Below, piece by piece: positions 16,791 to 25,062 of a stretch of DNA of 64,000 bases. How positions within the stretch are numbered: position 1 is the first letter of the stretch; every line of letters begins with the position of its first letter. The position numbers were made by a program, and so were the translations under genes. The notes beneath the pieces are model-generated. The model worked only from the letters and a program-made list of their open reading frames with translations. It was not told the DNA's origin and ran no database searches. The stretch lies in assembly GCA_016787265.1 (NCBI GenBank), contig JAEUVF010000007.1, forward strand, positions 1 to 64,000, in the 5' to 3' direction. Source of the DNA: Flavipsychrobacter sp. (GTDB lineage Bacteria; Bacteroidota; Bacteroidia; Chitinophagales; Chitinophagaceae).

Positions 16791-19139
16791 ATGAGACATA
16801 TTGCATTGGTATCTGTATTGATATTTAGCGTTCTAAGTTCAATTGCTCAAAGTGGAACAGCAACTTTAAAAGGTAAAATAACTACTGTTGATAAAAAACC
16901 GGGTGAAGGAGTAACGGTGGTTTTACAACCTATCAATCGTACCGTCATCGCAGATAATGGAGGTAATTACAGTTTCACCGGACTCGTAGCTGGGGAATAC
17001 ACCATCCTTGTTAGCCTGGTAAGTTATGACGATATCACCCGCACCGTGCAGATCGCAGCCGGAGAAACCAAAACAGCAGATGTTCAATTGAACCTTTCCA
17101 ACCGCGAATTAAATGAAGTCGTGGTTATCGGGAATAAAAACAGTTTCAAAACCAACCGGGTTTCGAACTCTCTTCGCCTGGGAAGCAGCCTGCTTGAAAC
17201 GCCACAGAATATCCAGGTTGTTACTTCCAAACTGATTAATGATCAGCAGATATTCGATATGCTGGAAGGAGTAACCAGGAATGTTAGTGGTGCTTCCAGG
17301 GTGGAACACTGGGATAATTATGCGCGCATAACCATGCGCGGTAGTAATGTTGGTGCCTTCAGAAATGGAATGAATGTTTCCACCACCTGGGGTCCCCTGA
17401 CCGAAGATATCAGCATGGTGGAGCGTATTGAATTTGTGAAAGGTCCGGCTGGCTTTATGTTGTCCAATGGCGATCCTGCCGGATTTTACAATGTAGTAAC
17501 CAAAAAACCAAGTGGCCGAAATAAAGGAGAAGTGACCATGAGTTTGGGAAGTTTTGACCTCTATCGCGCTACTGCCGATCTGGATGGCAAATTGACCGAA
17601 AATGGAAAACTTTTGTATCGCATCAATGTAATGGGACAGATGAAAGGTTCTCATCGACAGTTTGATTTTAATAATCGGTATTCTATTGTACCGGTATTGA
17701 AATACCTGATTGATGACCGCACTTCCGTTACACTGGAATACACACACCAGTTCTCCGAAGTGAATGTGATTGGTTCCAACTACCTGTTTTCCAAAAGAGG
17801 TTATGCGGATCAGCCAAGAACAATGACACTTGCGGAATCCAGAATGCCTGCTACTAAAATGCTCGACAGAAGTCTGCTTGCCATCTTTGATCACAAACTG
17901 AATGACAATTGGAAGCTGACCGCTCAGGCTGCATACTTCAACTATAACCAGGAAGGCGCTTCTTTGTGGGCTGCCGGATTTGACCCTGCTAACGACAGTT
18001 TATTACAACGATCCATGAGCAGCTGGGATGTACTGGGTACCAGCAAAATGGGCCAGCTTTATATGAATGGGGAAGAGCAGACAGGATCAGTTAGTCATAA
18101 ATTCCTCATTGGCCTGGATATGAGCAATAAAGAATATTTCCACGACTGGAATCAATATGCCATGCTGGGACTTCCAACTTTTAATGTATACAAACCGGTA
18201 TACGGACAGGGTTCGATCCTGGAAGTAGACAGAAGCAAAAATATCCGGGAAAGAGGAGTACGTTATTACAATGGTTACACCGGCTATTACCTGCAGGATG
18301 AAATAGGTTTCCTGGATGATAAACTTCGTTTAACCCTGGCAGGTAGAATCACTCAATTGAAAACAGGGGATGTTTATTCCGGCGATTTTAAACGCAGTAA
18401 GTTCACGCCCAGGGTAGGTTTGAGTTATTCTATCGATGCCAATACCGCAGCCTACGCCTTAGTTGACCAATCCTTCATGGAAAATTATGGGGTTGATGAA
18501 ACCGGGCGCGTATTTGATCCCGTAACCGGAACCAATATGGAGCTTGGTATCAAAAGAGACTGGATGAATGGTAAATGGAATTCAGCACTTACCGTGTACC
18601 AGATCAAACGCGATAATGTGCTTGCTGCCGATCCCACCAAACCGAATCCAGCAGGGGGATTTTTCAACACAGAAACCAAACAGGAAACCAAAGGAGTGGA
18701 AGTGGATATCAAAGGTCAGCTCGTTAAGGGATTGGACGTGATTATTAATTATGCATTCACTGAAGCCAAAGTAGTGGATCATCCTGAAAAAGCAGCCATC
18801 GGTACCCAGGTGGCAGGCTCCAGCAGACATATTCAGAATGCCTGGCTGAATTATCGCCTGGATCGGGGAAAATTAGCCGGATTCGGTATTTCAATGGGTT
18901 ACCAATACCAGGCAAAAAGATCACCCTGGTTTGTGTTTGATGGTACCGAAAACAGTCTGCCCGATTATTTCAGGATGGATGGCAGCCTTTCTTACCAGCG
19001 CAAGAATATTGGATTTAACCTGGTCGTGAATAATATTCTGAATAAGTACCTGTATTCCGGCGCGCCGTATGCAGATTTTTTCTACTGGCAGGCAGAACCA
19101 GGAACCAATCTACGGTTCACGGTTGGGTACAAATTTTAA
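16791..19139 (+). CDS. TonB-dependent siderophore receptor
   Basis: 782 residues, exported to the outer membrane. A signal peptide ends SIAQ near 19-20. Residues 22-105 form a CarboxypepD_reg-like beta-sandwich (LKGKITTVDKKPGEGVTV), typical of Bacteroidota receptors. A TonB-box-like ELNEVVVIG (about 106-114) leads into the plug (LLETPQNIQVVTSKL, ERIEFVKGPAGFML), and the barrel ends with the C-terminal strand LRFTVGYKF closing on Phe. The plug wording is that of the FhuE/FecA-type siderophore family, so ferric siderophore uptake is likely, though the ligand is unknown. A PepSY membrane protein follows after 18 nt, as in iron-uptake operons. Confidence 0.9.
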   Translation: MRHIALVSVLIFSVLSSIAQSGTATLKGKITTVDKKPGEGVTVVLQPINRTVIADNGGNYSFTGLVAGEYTILVSLVSYDDITRTVQIAAGETKTADVQLNLSNRELNEVVVIGNKNSFKTNRVSNSLRLGSSLLETPQNIQVVTSKLINDQQIFDMLEGVTRNVSGASRVEHWDNYARITMRGSNVGAFRNGMNVSTTWGPLTEDISMVERIEFVKGPAGFMLSNGDPAGFYNVVTKKPSGRNKGEVTMSLGSFDLYRATADLDGKLTENGKLLYRINVMGQMKGSHRQFDFNNRYSIVPVLKYLIDDRTSVTLEYTHQFSEVNVIGSNYLFSKRGYADQPRTMTLAESRMPATKMLDRSLLAIFDHKLNDNWKLTAQAAYFNYNQEGASLWAAGFDPANDSLLQRSMSSWDVLGTSKMGQLYMNGEEQTGSVSHKFLIGLDMSNKEYFHDWNQYAMLGLPTFNVYKPVYGQGSILEVDRSKNIRERGVRYYNGYTGYYLQDEIGFLDDKLRLTLAGRITQLKTGDVYSGDFKRSKFTPRVGLSYSIDANTAAYALVDQSFMENYGVDETGRVFDPVTGTNMELGIKRDWMNGKWNSALTVYQIKRDNVLAADPTKPNPAGGFFNTETKQETKGVEVDIKGQLVKGLDVIINYAFTEAKVVDHPEKAAIGTQVAGSSRHIQNAWLNYRLDRGKLAGFGISMGYQYQAKRSPWFVFDGTENSLPDYFRMDGSLSYQRKNIGFNLVVNNILNKYLYSGAPYADFFYWQAEPGTNLRFTVGYKF

Positions 19140-19157
19140 TCCTGGAAACGAGTTGTC

Positions 19158-20306
19158 ATGACAATCAAAAAATGGATAGCCAGCATACATCTCTGGCTGG
19201 GCCTCACATCAGGAGTGCTGGTAGTATTTCTTGGCATCACGGGCTGTTTGCTGGCATTTGAAAAAGAGATTCGAAACCTGACCGAAGCCTATCAGTTTGT
19301 TGAAAAACAGGATAAACCTTTTTTGCCACCTTCACAGTTAAAAGAAATTGCAGCAAAACAGTTGAATGGAAGACCTGTTGTTGGACTCGAATATGGGAGT
19401 CCGGGTAAAGCAGCCTTTGCCGCCTACTATGACACCGTTGCCTATACCATTGTTGCAATGAATCCTTATACCGGAGAAGTGTTGAAGGTGAAAGACATGA
19501 CAAAGGATTTCTTTCGCATTGTATTAAACGGTCACTTTTATTTGTGGTTGCCACCTGCAATTGGCAGGCCTATTGTTGGTTCGGCAACATTGGTGTTTTT
19601 AATTATGCTGATCAGTGGTATTGTATTGTGGTGGCCGAAGAACAAGGCCGCCATCAAGCAACGATTTTCCATCAAGTGGAATGCGAAATGGAGAAGAGTC
19701 AATTACGACCTGCACAATGTGCTTGGTTTTTACATGAGCTGGATCGGAATCTTCCTGGCAATAACTGGCCTCGTTTGGGGCTTCGACTGGTTTGCGGATG
19801 CTACCTACTATGCAACATCCGGAGGAAAGAAAAGACCTCCACATGAGCATCCGGTTTCTAATCCGAAAATTGCAGGAAATACAGATCTGGTCGCGGATCA
19901 GTTGTGGGCACATCATCTGGCCAATATGACTGACAAAGAAAGCATCACGGTTTTTTATCCCGTTACGGAAACGGATCCTTTGGAAATGGGAGTCAATCAT
20001 AGGCCTGGCACTTACTACAAAGTAGATTACTATCACTACGATCGATATAGTGGCGAAGAATTACCTGCTACCGGATCCTATGCGGGTGGATTTGAGGATG
20101 CCAGTCTGGCTGATAAACTCGTACGCATGAATTATGATATCCATGTTGGCGCGATATTGGGTTTGCCGGGAAAATTTCTTGCATTCTTTGGCAGCCTCAT
20201 AGCTGCATCACTCCCTGTAACCGGATTTCTCTTATGGAGAGGAAGAAGAAAAAAGAAAACAAAATCTCAGGTGCAGGCACGTGAAGTTGTTTTGCAACCT
20301 GCCTGA
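19158..20306 (+). CDS. PepSY-associated membrane protein, probable siderophore-iron reductase partner
   Basis: 382 residues of the PepSY_TM family. Four membrane helices are visible near 13-35, 135-158, 185-208 and 335-357, with periplasmic PepSY-like segments between (VVGLEYGSPGKAAFAAYYD). Conserved His residues in NGHFYLWLP, DLHNVLGFY and NYDIHVG suit haem or metal binding in the membrane, as in FoxB-like ferrisiderophore reductases. It is co-directional with, and 18 nt after, the TonB receptor gene, implying a role after receptor-mediated iron uptake. The reductase activity is inferred. Confidence 0.85.
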   Translation: MTIKKWIASIHLWLGLTSGVLVVFLGITGCLLAFEKEIRNLTEAYQFVEKQDKPFLPPSQLKEIAAKQLNGRPVVGLEYGSPGKAAFAAYYDTVAYTIVAMNPYTGEVLKVKDMTKDFFRIVLNGHFYLWLPPAIGRPIVGSATLVFLIMLISGIVLWWPKNKAAIKQRFSIKWNAKWRRVNYDLHNVLGFYMSWIGIFLAITGLVWGFDWFADATYYATSGGKKRPPHEHPVSNPKIAGNTDLVADQLWAHHLANMTDKESITVFYPVTETDPLEMGVNHRPGTYYKVDYYHYDRYSGEELPATGSYAGGFEDASLADKLVRMNYDIHVGAILGLPGKFLAFFGSLIAASLPVTGFLLWRGRRKKKTKSQVQAREVVLQPA

Positions 20307-20364
20307 GGCTGCTGACATAGGGTTGACAATAACCCTGCTAGATTTGTGAAAATTTATCAGAACT

Positions 20365-20826
20365 ATGAGCCAGGTCAACCTATCCTCGATGAAAATTATT
20401 GGTATTACAGTAAGAACTTCCAATGCTTCAGGTGCATCCGGAACGGATATTCCGGCGCTTTGGAATCGTTTTATGGCTGAAGAAATGCTATTAAAAATTC
20501 CTAACCGAATCAATGATACGATCTACTGCGTTTATACCGATTATGAAAGCGATCACACCAAACCCTATACTACACTGTTAGGATGCCAGGTAACTGAACT
20601 GGATGTTATTCCGGAAGGAATGACTGGTATTGAAATTCCCATGGGAACTTATGAGCAGATAACCGTTTCAGGAAATTTACTGGAAGGTATTGTTTATAAT
20701 GCCTGGGTGGATATCTGGCAGCGCCCACTGGACAGAACATATACAGCAGATTTTGAAGTATATGATGGAAAAGCTGCTGACATGTCGGCCGCAGAAGTGA
20801 ACATATTTGTGGGTATTCGGAGCTGA
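20365..20826 (+). CDS. GyrI-like / AraC effector-binding domain protein
   Basis: 153 residues, a stand-alone effector-binding domain without an HTH. The pattern (KIIGITVRTSNA, ALWNRF, IYCVYTDYESD, GTYEQITVSG and a final YDGK with NIFVGI) is that of the integron-cassette/GyrI-like small-molecule-binding fold. Such proteins sequester or hydrolyse hydrophobic ligands, or modulate gyrase; the ligand here is unknown. Its last 133 bases overlap, tail to tail, the 3' end of an endonuclease-family gene on the other strand. Confidence 0.75.
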   Translation: MSQVNLSSMKIIGITVRTSNASGASGTDIPALWNRFMAEEMLLKIPNRINDTIYCVYTDYESDHTKPYTTLLGCQVTELDVIPEGMTGIEIPMGTYEQITVSGNLLEGIVYNAWVDIWQRPLDRTYTADFEVYDGKAADMSAAEVNIFVGIRS

Positions 20827-21578
20827 ATCGTTGACAATACGGGTAAATGATCGGAGTGGTGGATGGGAGGAACTTTCGATTGTAGAGGCTTCCCTTTCAA
20901 CCTTGAATTGAAGAAAATATAATCGATTGTTTTATCTGGCGCTTCTGTTGGAAAACTGGGTTGATCCAGATCAGAGGCAGCAGTCAATTGCGATAGGAGC
21001 AGGCGAATTTCGGGTTGTTCAGGTGTTGCATTCAGATCTCCCACAAAAATAGCTGGCAGTTTCCTTTTTTTCAGATACTGCAATACTTCCTCCGCCTGTT
21101 TCAATCGGGTAGCTGCATCCAGTGAGAAATGCGCATTGGCAAAAAGCACCCTGCCCCGTCCTGGAATATCCACTTCTGCAACTATTAGGGCCAATGATTG
21201 CCGGAGGCTATCCGGTTTTAATAAACTCAATCTGATATTCTCCACCTTTTTGATGGGATAGCGCGACAGAATTCCTTGTCCGTATGCACCTCCCTGATAG
21301 GCAAAATGACGCACAAAAGCAACATGCATTCCGGTAATGGCTGCGAGTCGTTGCATGTGGTCGATTTGCCCGGAACGGGTGCACACACTGTCCACTTCCT
21401 GCAAACCAACCAGGTGAGCCTTTGAACCCAGAATAAAATAACCAATCGAGTCCAGGGTATTTCGCTCGTCTTTATCAGCACCGTGGTGAATATTATAACT
21501 CATAACGGTGATGCCTGGTTGTTGACCAGCAACATTGAGTCCTGCAAACATTACGAGGACTGCCAATAAATAAGCCAT
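20694..21578 (-). CDS. Secreted endonuclease/exonuclease/phosphatase-family protein
   Basis: 294 residues from ATG at 21578 (MAYLLAVLVMFAGLNVAGQQ), chosen because it begins with a signal peptide and lies 4 nt after the upstream stop. Longer in-frame starts run through the upstream gene. The EEP fold is clear: MSYNIHHG (26-33), catalytic Glu61 in LQEVDS, NAHF (148-151), GDLNATP (180-186) and HHSDHLPV (240-247). Substrates in the family range from DNA to sphingomyelin and phosphoinositides. A tail of about 40 residues after the last strand is not conserved-looking and is encoded opposite the GyrI-like gene. Confidence 0.8.
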   Translation of the reverse strand: MAYLLAVLVMFAGLNVAGQQPGITVMSYNIHHGADKDERNTLDSIGYFILGSKAHLVGLQEVDSVCTRSGQIDHMQRLAAITGMHVAFVRHFAYQGGAYGQGILSRYPIKKVENIRLSLLKPDSLRQSLALIVAEVDIPGRGRVLFANAHFSLDAATRLKQAEEVLQYLKKRKLPAIFVGDLNATPEQPEIRLLLSQLTAASDLDQPSFPTEAPDKTIDYIFFNSRLKGKPLQSKVPPIHHSDHLPVLSTIQLRIPTNMFTSAADMSAAFPSYTSKSAVYVLSSGRCQISTQAL

Positions 21579-21582
21579 GAAT

Positions 21583-21864
21583 TTATTTGTGCTGCATATT
21601 ACGCACTTCATTCCACACAAAATCTTCGATTTCATCAAATAGAAAGCGTTCTCTTTTTCTGCCTTTGGTCTCTTCTTCGAATTTGTTGGTGAGGTTGAGT
21701 GCCAGCTTGTACAGTTCATCAGTGGCAGACTGATCAAGCATTTCAGCAAAACTCTTGGGTTGTTTTCCTTCTTCCAGGCTACGGATATAACATAACACTT
21801 CTACTACCTCAAAATGTGTTTTTTGCCAGGATTCAAAACCGTTTGGAAATTCCGGTGTTCCCAT
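21583..21864 (-). CDS. Small hypothetical helical protein
   Basis: 93 residues from ATG at 21864 (MGTPEFPNGF); a longer frame to 21954 would overlap the preceding gene by 50 nt. It is helix-rich and charged (EEETKGRKRERFLFDEIEDF) with no signal peptide or membrane segment. It sits between a LamG-like secreted protein gene and the EEP gene in a tight minus-strand run, so probably in one operon. Family not recognised. Confidence 0.6.
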   Translation of the reverse strand: MGTPEFPNGFESWQKTHFEVVEVLCYIRSLEEGKQPKSFAEMLDQSATDELYKLALNLTNKFEEETKGRKRERFLFDEIEDFVWNEVRNMQHK

Positions 21865-21904
21865 GTTGAATAGTTTTAGGTTCTCGTATTCAACTAAATT
21901 TAAC

Positions 21905-22555
21905 TCATTTACCGGTATAAACAAGTTTTCTGAAATCTCCTCCACTGCCGGCACCCAGAAAGATTCCGATTTTACCTGATTTGGCAGTGCGTAAACGGGT
22001 TACTTTCAAAGCCGGACTTGCATTTCCATTAATCAGGGCAATAACTTCGGTGTCAGTAACGTGGATGGTCATACTAAACCAGTTATTTGGCTCCGGAGGA
22101 AATTGTATGGCATTTTCAAATTCGGCATTCCGTTCGTCTCTCAATTTTTTCCAGGTAAATTCCGGATGAGCGATGTACTGGATTGAATGAATTCTTCGAA
22201 CAGAATCTATAGCCAGGAAATTAAAGGGACGGCAATACACAGCTTCGAACGTTGAATCATTTTGTCCGCTGAAAGCCAGCCCGACAAAACTTTTCTGGAT
22301 CTCATCCTTGCCCCTTAACTCCAGTGTGAAGGTGCCGGTAGAAAGGTTCTCAATTGGCATCCAGACAATGCCTTCTCCTGCTGATTCCGAAACCTTGATA
22401 TAATCAGACTGTTCATCGGTTTCGATACTGATCGTTCGGTTAATTGCATGCAGTTTCCCCTTTTTTTGCAATTGAGAGAGTCGAAGTGTTTTCTGCGCGG
22501 ATACGGTACCTGAAAGCACCAGCAGTCCAACTAATAGTGTAGTTATTTTATTCAT
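21905..22555 (-). CDS. Secreted LamG / DUF1080-like beta-jelly-roll protein
   Basis: 216 residues from ATG at 22555 (MNKITTLLVG), giving a signal peptide that ends VSAQ near 20. The remainder is a concanavalin-like jelly roll: FVGLAFSGQND, EAVYCRPFNF and a final IGIFLGAGSGGDFRKLVYT, as in DUF1080/LamG domains that bind or cleave glycans. No catalytic acids can be assigned. It heads the operon with the 93-residue gene and the secreted EEP protein. Confidence 0.65.
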   Translation of the reverse strand: MNKITTLLVGLLVLSGTVSAQKTLRLSQLQKKGKLHAINRTISIETDEQSDYIKVSESAGEGIVWMPIENLSTGTFTLELRGKDEIQKSFVGLAFSGQNDSTFEAVYCRPFNFLAIDSVRRIHSIQYIAHPEFTWKKLRDERNAEFENAIQFPPEPNNWFSMTIHVTDTEVIALINGNASPALKVTRLRTAKSGKIGIFLGAGSGGDFRKLVYTGK

Positions 22556-22639
22556 AGGTTTTCTAAAGTTGACCGCAAATACTATCAAAATCGTTAAAAT
22601 GGAATGTTAAGAATGATGAACTTGATAAGCTGACTTCAT

Positions 22640-23050
22640 CTAAGAAAAAACATGTGCAATGGCCGCAATAATTACTGGCGTAGTACTATTGGATGTTTCT
22701 GTCTTTACAAGTTTGCCATCAACAATTATTTCCATCTTTATAGATACGGGTGTGGAAGTCGTGGTGTTATTATACCGTAAGGAAAGTACCACTCCATCTC
22801 CAACAGATACTCTTTTGGAAATTGTTTTTGTAAAGGGGAGCGCCTGATTGGTAAGGTCGGTATTTCCTCCGGTTTCATTGGTAAAGCTCAACAGATTGAG
22901 AGGCCCTGAAATACCTGAAATGGCTGTGACTTTGTATTCAATTTTTACCGTCTTAGGATAACCTGGATTGCTGTCCTTACTGCAGGAAAATAAAATGATG
23001 GAAAGTAAAATCACCAGCAAACGGGCGGGATTAAACAGGATAGCTTTCAT
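22640..23050 (-). CDS. Small lipoprotein, MmpS-like fold
   Basis: 136 residues from ATG at 23050 (MKAILFNPAR). The lipobox FSC lies near residue 23, giving a membrane-anchored lipoprotein. The mature part (KIEYKVTAISG, ALPFTKTISKRVSVGDGVVLSL, SIKMEIIVDGKLVKTETS) has the strand order of MmpS/transport-accessory-type domains, a tentative match by pattern only. It is monocistronic on the minus strand, divergent from the next lipoprotein gene. Confidence 0.65.
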   Translation of the reverse strand: MKAILFNPARLLVILLSIILFSCSKDSNPGYPKTVKIEYKVTAISGISGPLNLLSFTNETGGNTDLTNQALPFTKTISKRVSVGDGVVLSLRYNNTTTSTPVSIKMEIIVDGKLVKTETSNSTTPVIIAAIAHVFS

Positions 23051-23177
23051 AAAATTGTTTCTCACAATACTAGCTTTAAAACCGATTTATTTTTTAGTAA
23101 ATCAATTGAATGCAGACAATAGGGCATAGACTACAGTTATCACTTGCTGAACGGTTTTTGAATACTGTACAATTCCG

Positions 23178-23195
23178 ATACGAACTTTTGCGTAT
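23178..23195. promoter_or_regulatory. Palindrome ATACGnA-N4-TnCGTAT, candidate response-regulator site
   Basis: ATACGAACTTTTGCGTAT ends 52 nt before the ATG at 23248. The same 18-bp palindrome occurs at 26987-27004 (ends 49 nt before another ATG) and, with one change, at 25045-25062. Both promoters also share GGAAT then GGATTTTTA downstream. Confidence 0.55.
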
Positions 23196-23247
23196 TGCAG
23201 CAGTCTGGAATTAGCGGGATTTTTATTCCACTTTTAAAATCCAGTAT

Positions 23248-24357
23248 ATGAAATGCATACCAGTATGGCTGGTCATTTGCACCGGCTTATTTATTTCCTG
23301 TACCAAAAGCAAAGAGGATGACTCCCCAACCAACGCAGCCTTTGAACTGATGGAGCAACTGCCAGGGGAACCGCGGTTTTATGAACAGGCCGATCTGGTC
23401 ATCCATAATAATCAACCCTTCGTTAGTGCTACCAGCTCGGAATTCGGCAACCGGAACAGTGTCTTTCTCTTCCCTTTACAGGATGGTTGGCGCAAATATG
23501 AACAACCCAACCAGGAATTTGTACTGCTTACCTCTTTTAATAATACGCTTTATGGCATCATGGAATTTCGGGAACCTTATCAGGCGGGACAGGTTTCCAC
23601 CTTCCGTTATTCCTATTTCCTGTACAAGTGGATCAATTCGGCATTTGAAAACATAGCCCGGCTTGATTTCACCGATCATAACGGAGTGGCTCAATCGCCG
23701 TTGCAGAATCTGCGCTGGTATAAAAACCAGGGCAGACTGCAACTTGCTGCGCAACAAAGTAATGGTACCAGTTTTTTATGGAATCTCACGCTGGAACGTT
23801 TTGATCAGAAACAGGAAATAGGGAACTCCGGACTGAACCAGATCGTGATTCCTTCTACGGCCGGTATCAATTTCACTTCTTACCGACAGATTAACGGAGC
23901 TTTTGACCGGCTGGATATTGTTCAAAATTATTTCTTCAATGGTCAGTCGTTGCAGGTTGGCAAGGAGCATGTGTTTCAGGAAACCCTGGACGGCAGTTTT
24001 GACAATACCTGGCTGTTTTATGCAGGCATGGGCAATGCATTGTATGGAATCCGTGCCAATCAATTGCGCAACCTGGATGCAGATCAAACCATAAAAGAGC
24101 TGGCAGATGGATTGAGTTTCCAGGTTTCCAGCATTAAATCTGCTAACGGTAAGCTCTATATGCTGATTGGAAAAGGCGATGCGGACTGTAAAAAAATGGG
24201 TGTATTTGATGGCGCCAATTTTAAAGAATATACCTACTCCCTGCCCGATGAACTGGATCCCTGCTCCCGCTTACTCGATGTGGAAGAGGTAAATGGCAAG
24301 CTCTACTGCCTGCTGCTTAGTAACCGGCAACTGGCTGTGGTACAGCGATCGCTTTAA
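23248..24357 (+). CDS. Lipoprotein of unknown function, probable beta-propeller
   Basis: 369 residues. The signal peptide ends in lipobox FISC (Cys18), followed by a Lys/Glu/Asp-rich linker. The mature part is built of repeated strands with aromatic-Gly and W/Y-rich turns (SVFLFPLQDGW, TLYGIMEF, ALYGIRANQ, KLYMLIGKGD, KLYCLLLSN), suggesting a propeller. It has no catalytic signature. Its 3' end overlaps that of the response-regulator gene by 4 nt on the other strand, and its promoter carries the palindrome proposed for that regulator. Confidence 0.65.
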   Translation: MKCIPVWLVICTGLFISCTKSKEDDSPTNAAFELMEQLPGEPRFYEQADLVIHNNQPFVSATSSEFGNRNSVFLFPLQDGWRKYEQPNQEFVLLTSFNNTLYGIMEFREPYQAGQVSTFRYSYFLYKWINSAFENIARLDFTDHNGVAQSPLQNLRWYKNQGRLQLAAQQSNGTSFLWNLTLERFDQKQEIGNSGLNQIVIPSTAGINFTSYRQINGAFDRLDIVQNYFFNGQSLQVGKEHVFQETLDGSFDNTWLFYAGMGNALYGIRANQLRNLDADQTIKELADGLSFQVSSIKSANGKLYMLIGKGDADCKKMGVFDGANFKEYTYSLPDELDPCSRLLDVEEVNGKLYCLLLSNRQLAVVQRSL

Positions 24358-25010
24358 GAAATCCAGTTGTTTCGCATGGCGGCATTGATGGCACTTACCT
24401 TATTGTTCACCTGCAACTTTCGGTAAATATTTTCCAGGTGCTTACGAACCGTTCCTTCGCTGATTGCCAGGCTGGCCCCGATCTGCTTATATCCCAATCC
24501 GTCTTTTAATAATTCAAGTAATTCGATTTCTCTTGGAGTAAGGTTGCAGTCGGGTTGCTGATCGGATCGCTTTGGTTTGGAAGATTCTGCAGCACGAATA
24601 TAGTTCAGGGCTTTCAGGGCAATACTGGCCGACATGGCAGCCCCTCCAGCAATGGTTTGCTGAATGAAGGAGATCAGTTCGGTACCGGTTTCATCTTTCA
24701 GCAGGTATCCACTGGCGCCGGCTAAAATCGATTGAAAGATTTTTTCATCATCATCAAAAGTGGTCAGCATGATGACTTTACATTGAGGATAACGTTCTGC
24801 TATATGCGCAGTAGTTTCAATACCATTGAGCTCGGGCATTTCAATGTCCATTAATACCAGGTCAACGGACTGACCTTCCATTTTTTCCAGTAGCTCGGCC
24901 CCATTGCCTGCTTCAATACATACCTGGACTGTTGTATCCTGTGCCAGTTTTTGAACAATGGCAATTCTTGCACGGGCATTGTCTTCTGCTATCGCAATTT
25001 TAATAGACAT
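24354..25010 (-). CDS. NarL/LuxR-family response regulator
   Basis: 218 residues. A receiver domain (1-120) has the acidic pocket near Glu9-Asp10, phosphoacceptor Asp55 in LVLMDIEMP, Thr82-region LTTFDDD and conserved Lys in YLLKDE. A LuxR-type HTH follows at about 155-212 (LTPREIELLELLKDGLGYKQIG, then GTVRKHLENIYRKL). It is encoded downstream of its likely kinase, 34 nt after that gene's stop, and has its own TAGATTTG -7 box plus an upstream palindrome, suggesting autoregulation. Confidence 0.93.
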   Translation of the reverse strand: MSIKIAIAEDNARARIAIVQKLAQDTTVQVCIEAGNGAELLEKMEGQSVDLVLMDIEMPELNGIETTAHIAERYPQCKVIMLTTFDDDEKIFQSILAGASGYLLKDETGTELISFIQQTIAGGAAMSASIALKALNYIRAAESSKPKRSDQQPDCNLTPREIELLELLKDGLGYKQIGASLAISEGTVRKHLENIYRKLQVNNKVSAINAAMRNNWIS

Positions 25011-25014
25011 AGTA

Positions 25015-25022
25015 CAAATCTA
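25015..25022 (-). promoter_or_regulatory. -7 box of the NarL-type regulator gene
   Basis: On the minus strand TAGATTTG fits TAnnTTTG exactly, 4 nt before the regulator start codon, which implies a leaderless or nearly leaderless transcript. Confidence 0.45.
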
Positions 25023-25044
25023 TTGATTCAATAAAGCAATTGCC

Positions 25045-25062
25045 CTACGCAATACTGCGTAT
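25045..25062. promoter_or_regulatory. Candidate response-regulator palindrome at the kinase stop codon
   Basis: CTACGCAATACTGCGTAT matches ATACGnA-N4-TnCGTAT with one change. It encodes the last residues and stop of the kinase and lies 34 nt upstream of the regulator ATG, just upstream of the -7 box. Confidence 0.5.

Noticed and set aside
21579..21749. 57-residue N-terminal extension of the EEP protein
   Set aside because: It would run through the upstream gene and lacks a signal peptide; the Met at 21578 starts a clear one.
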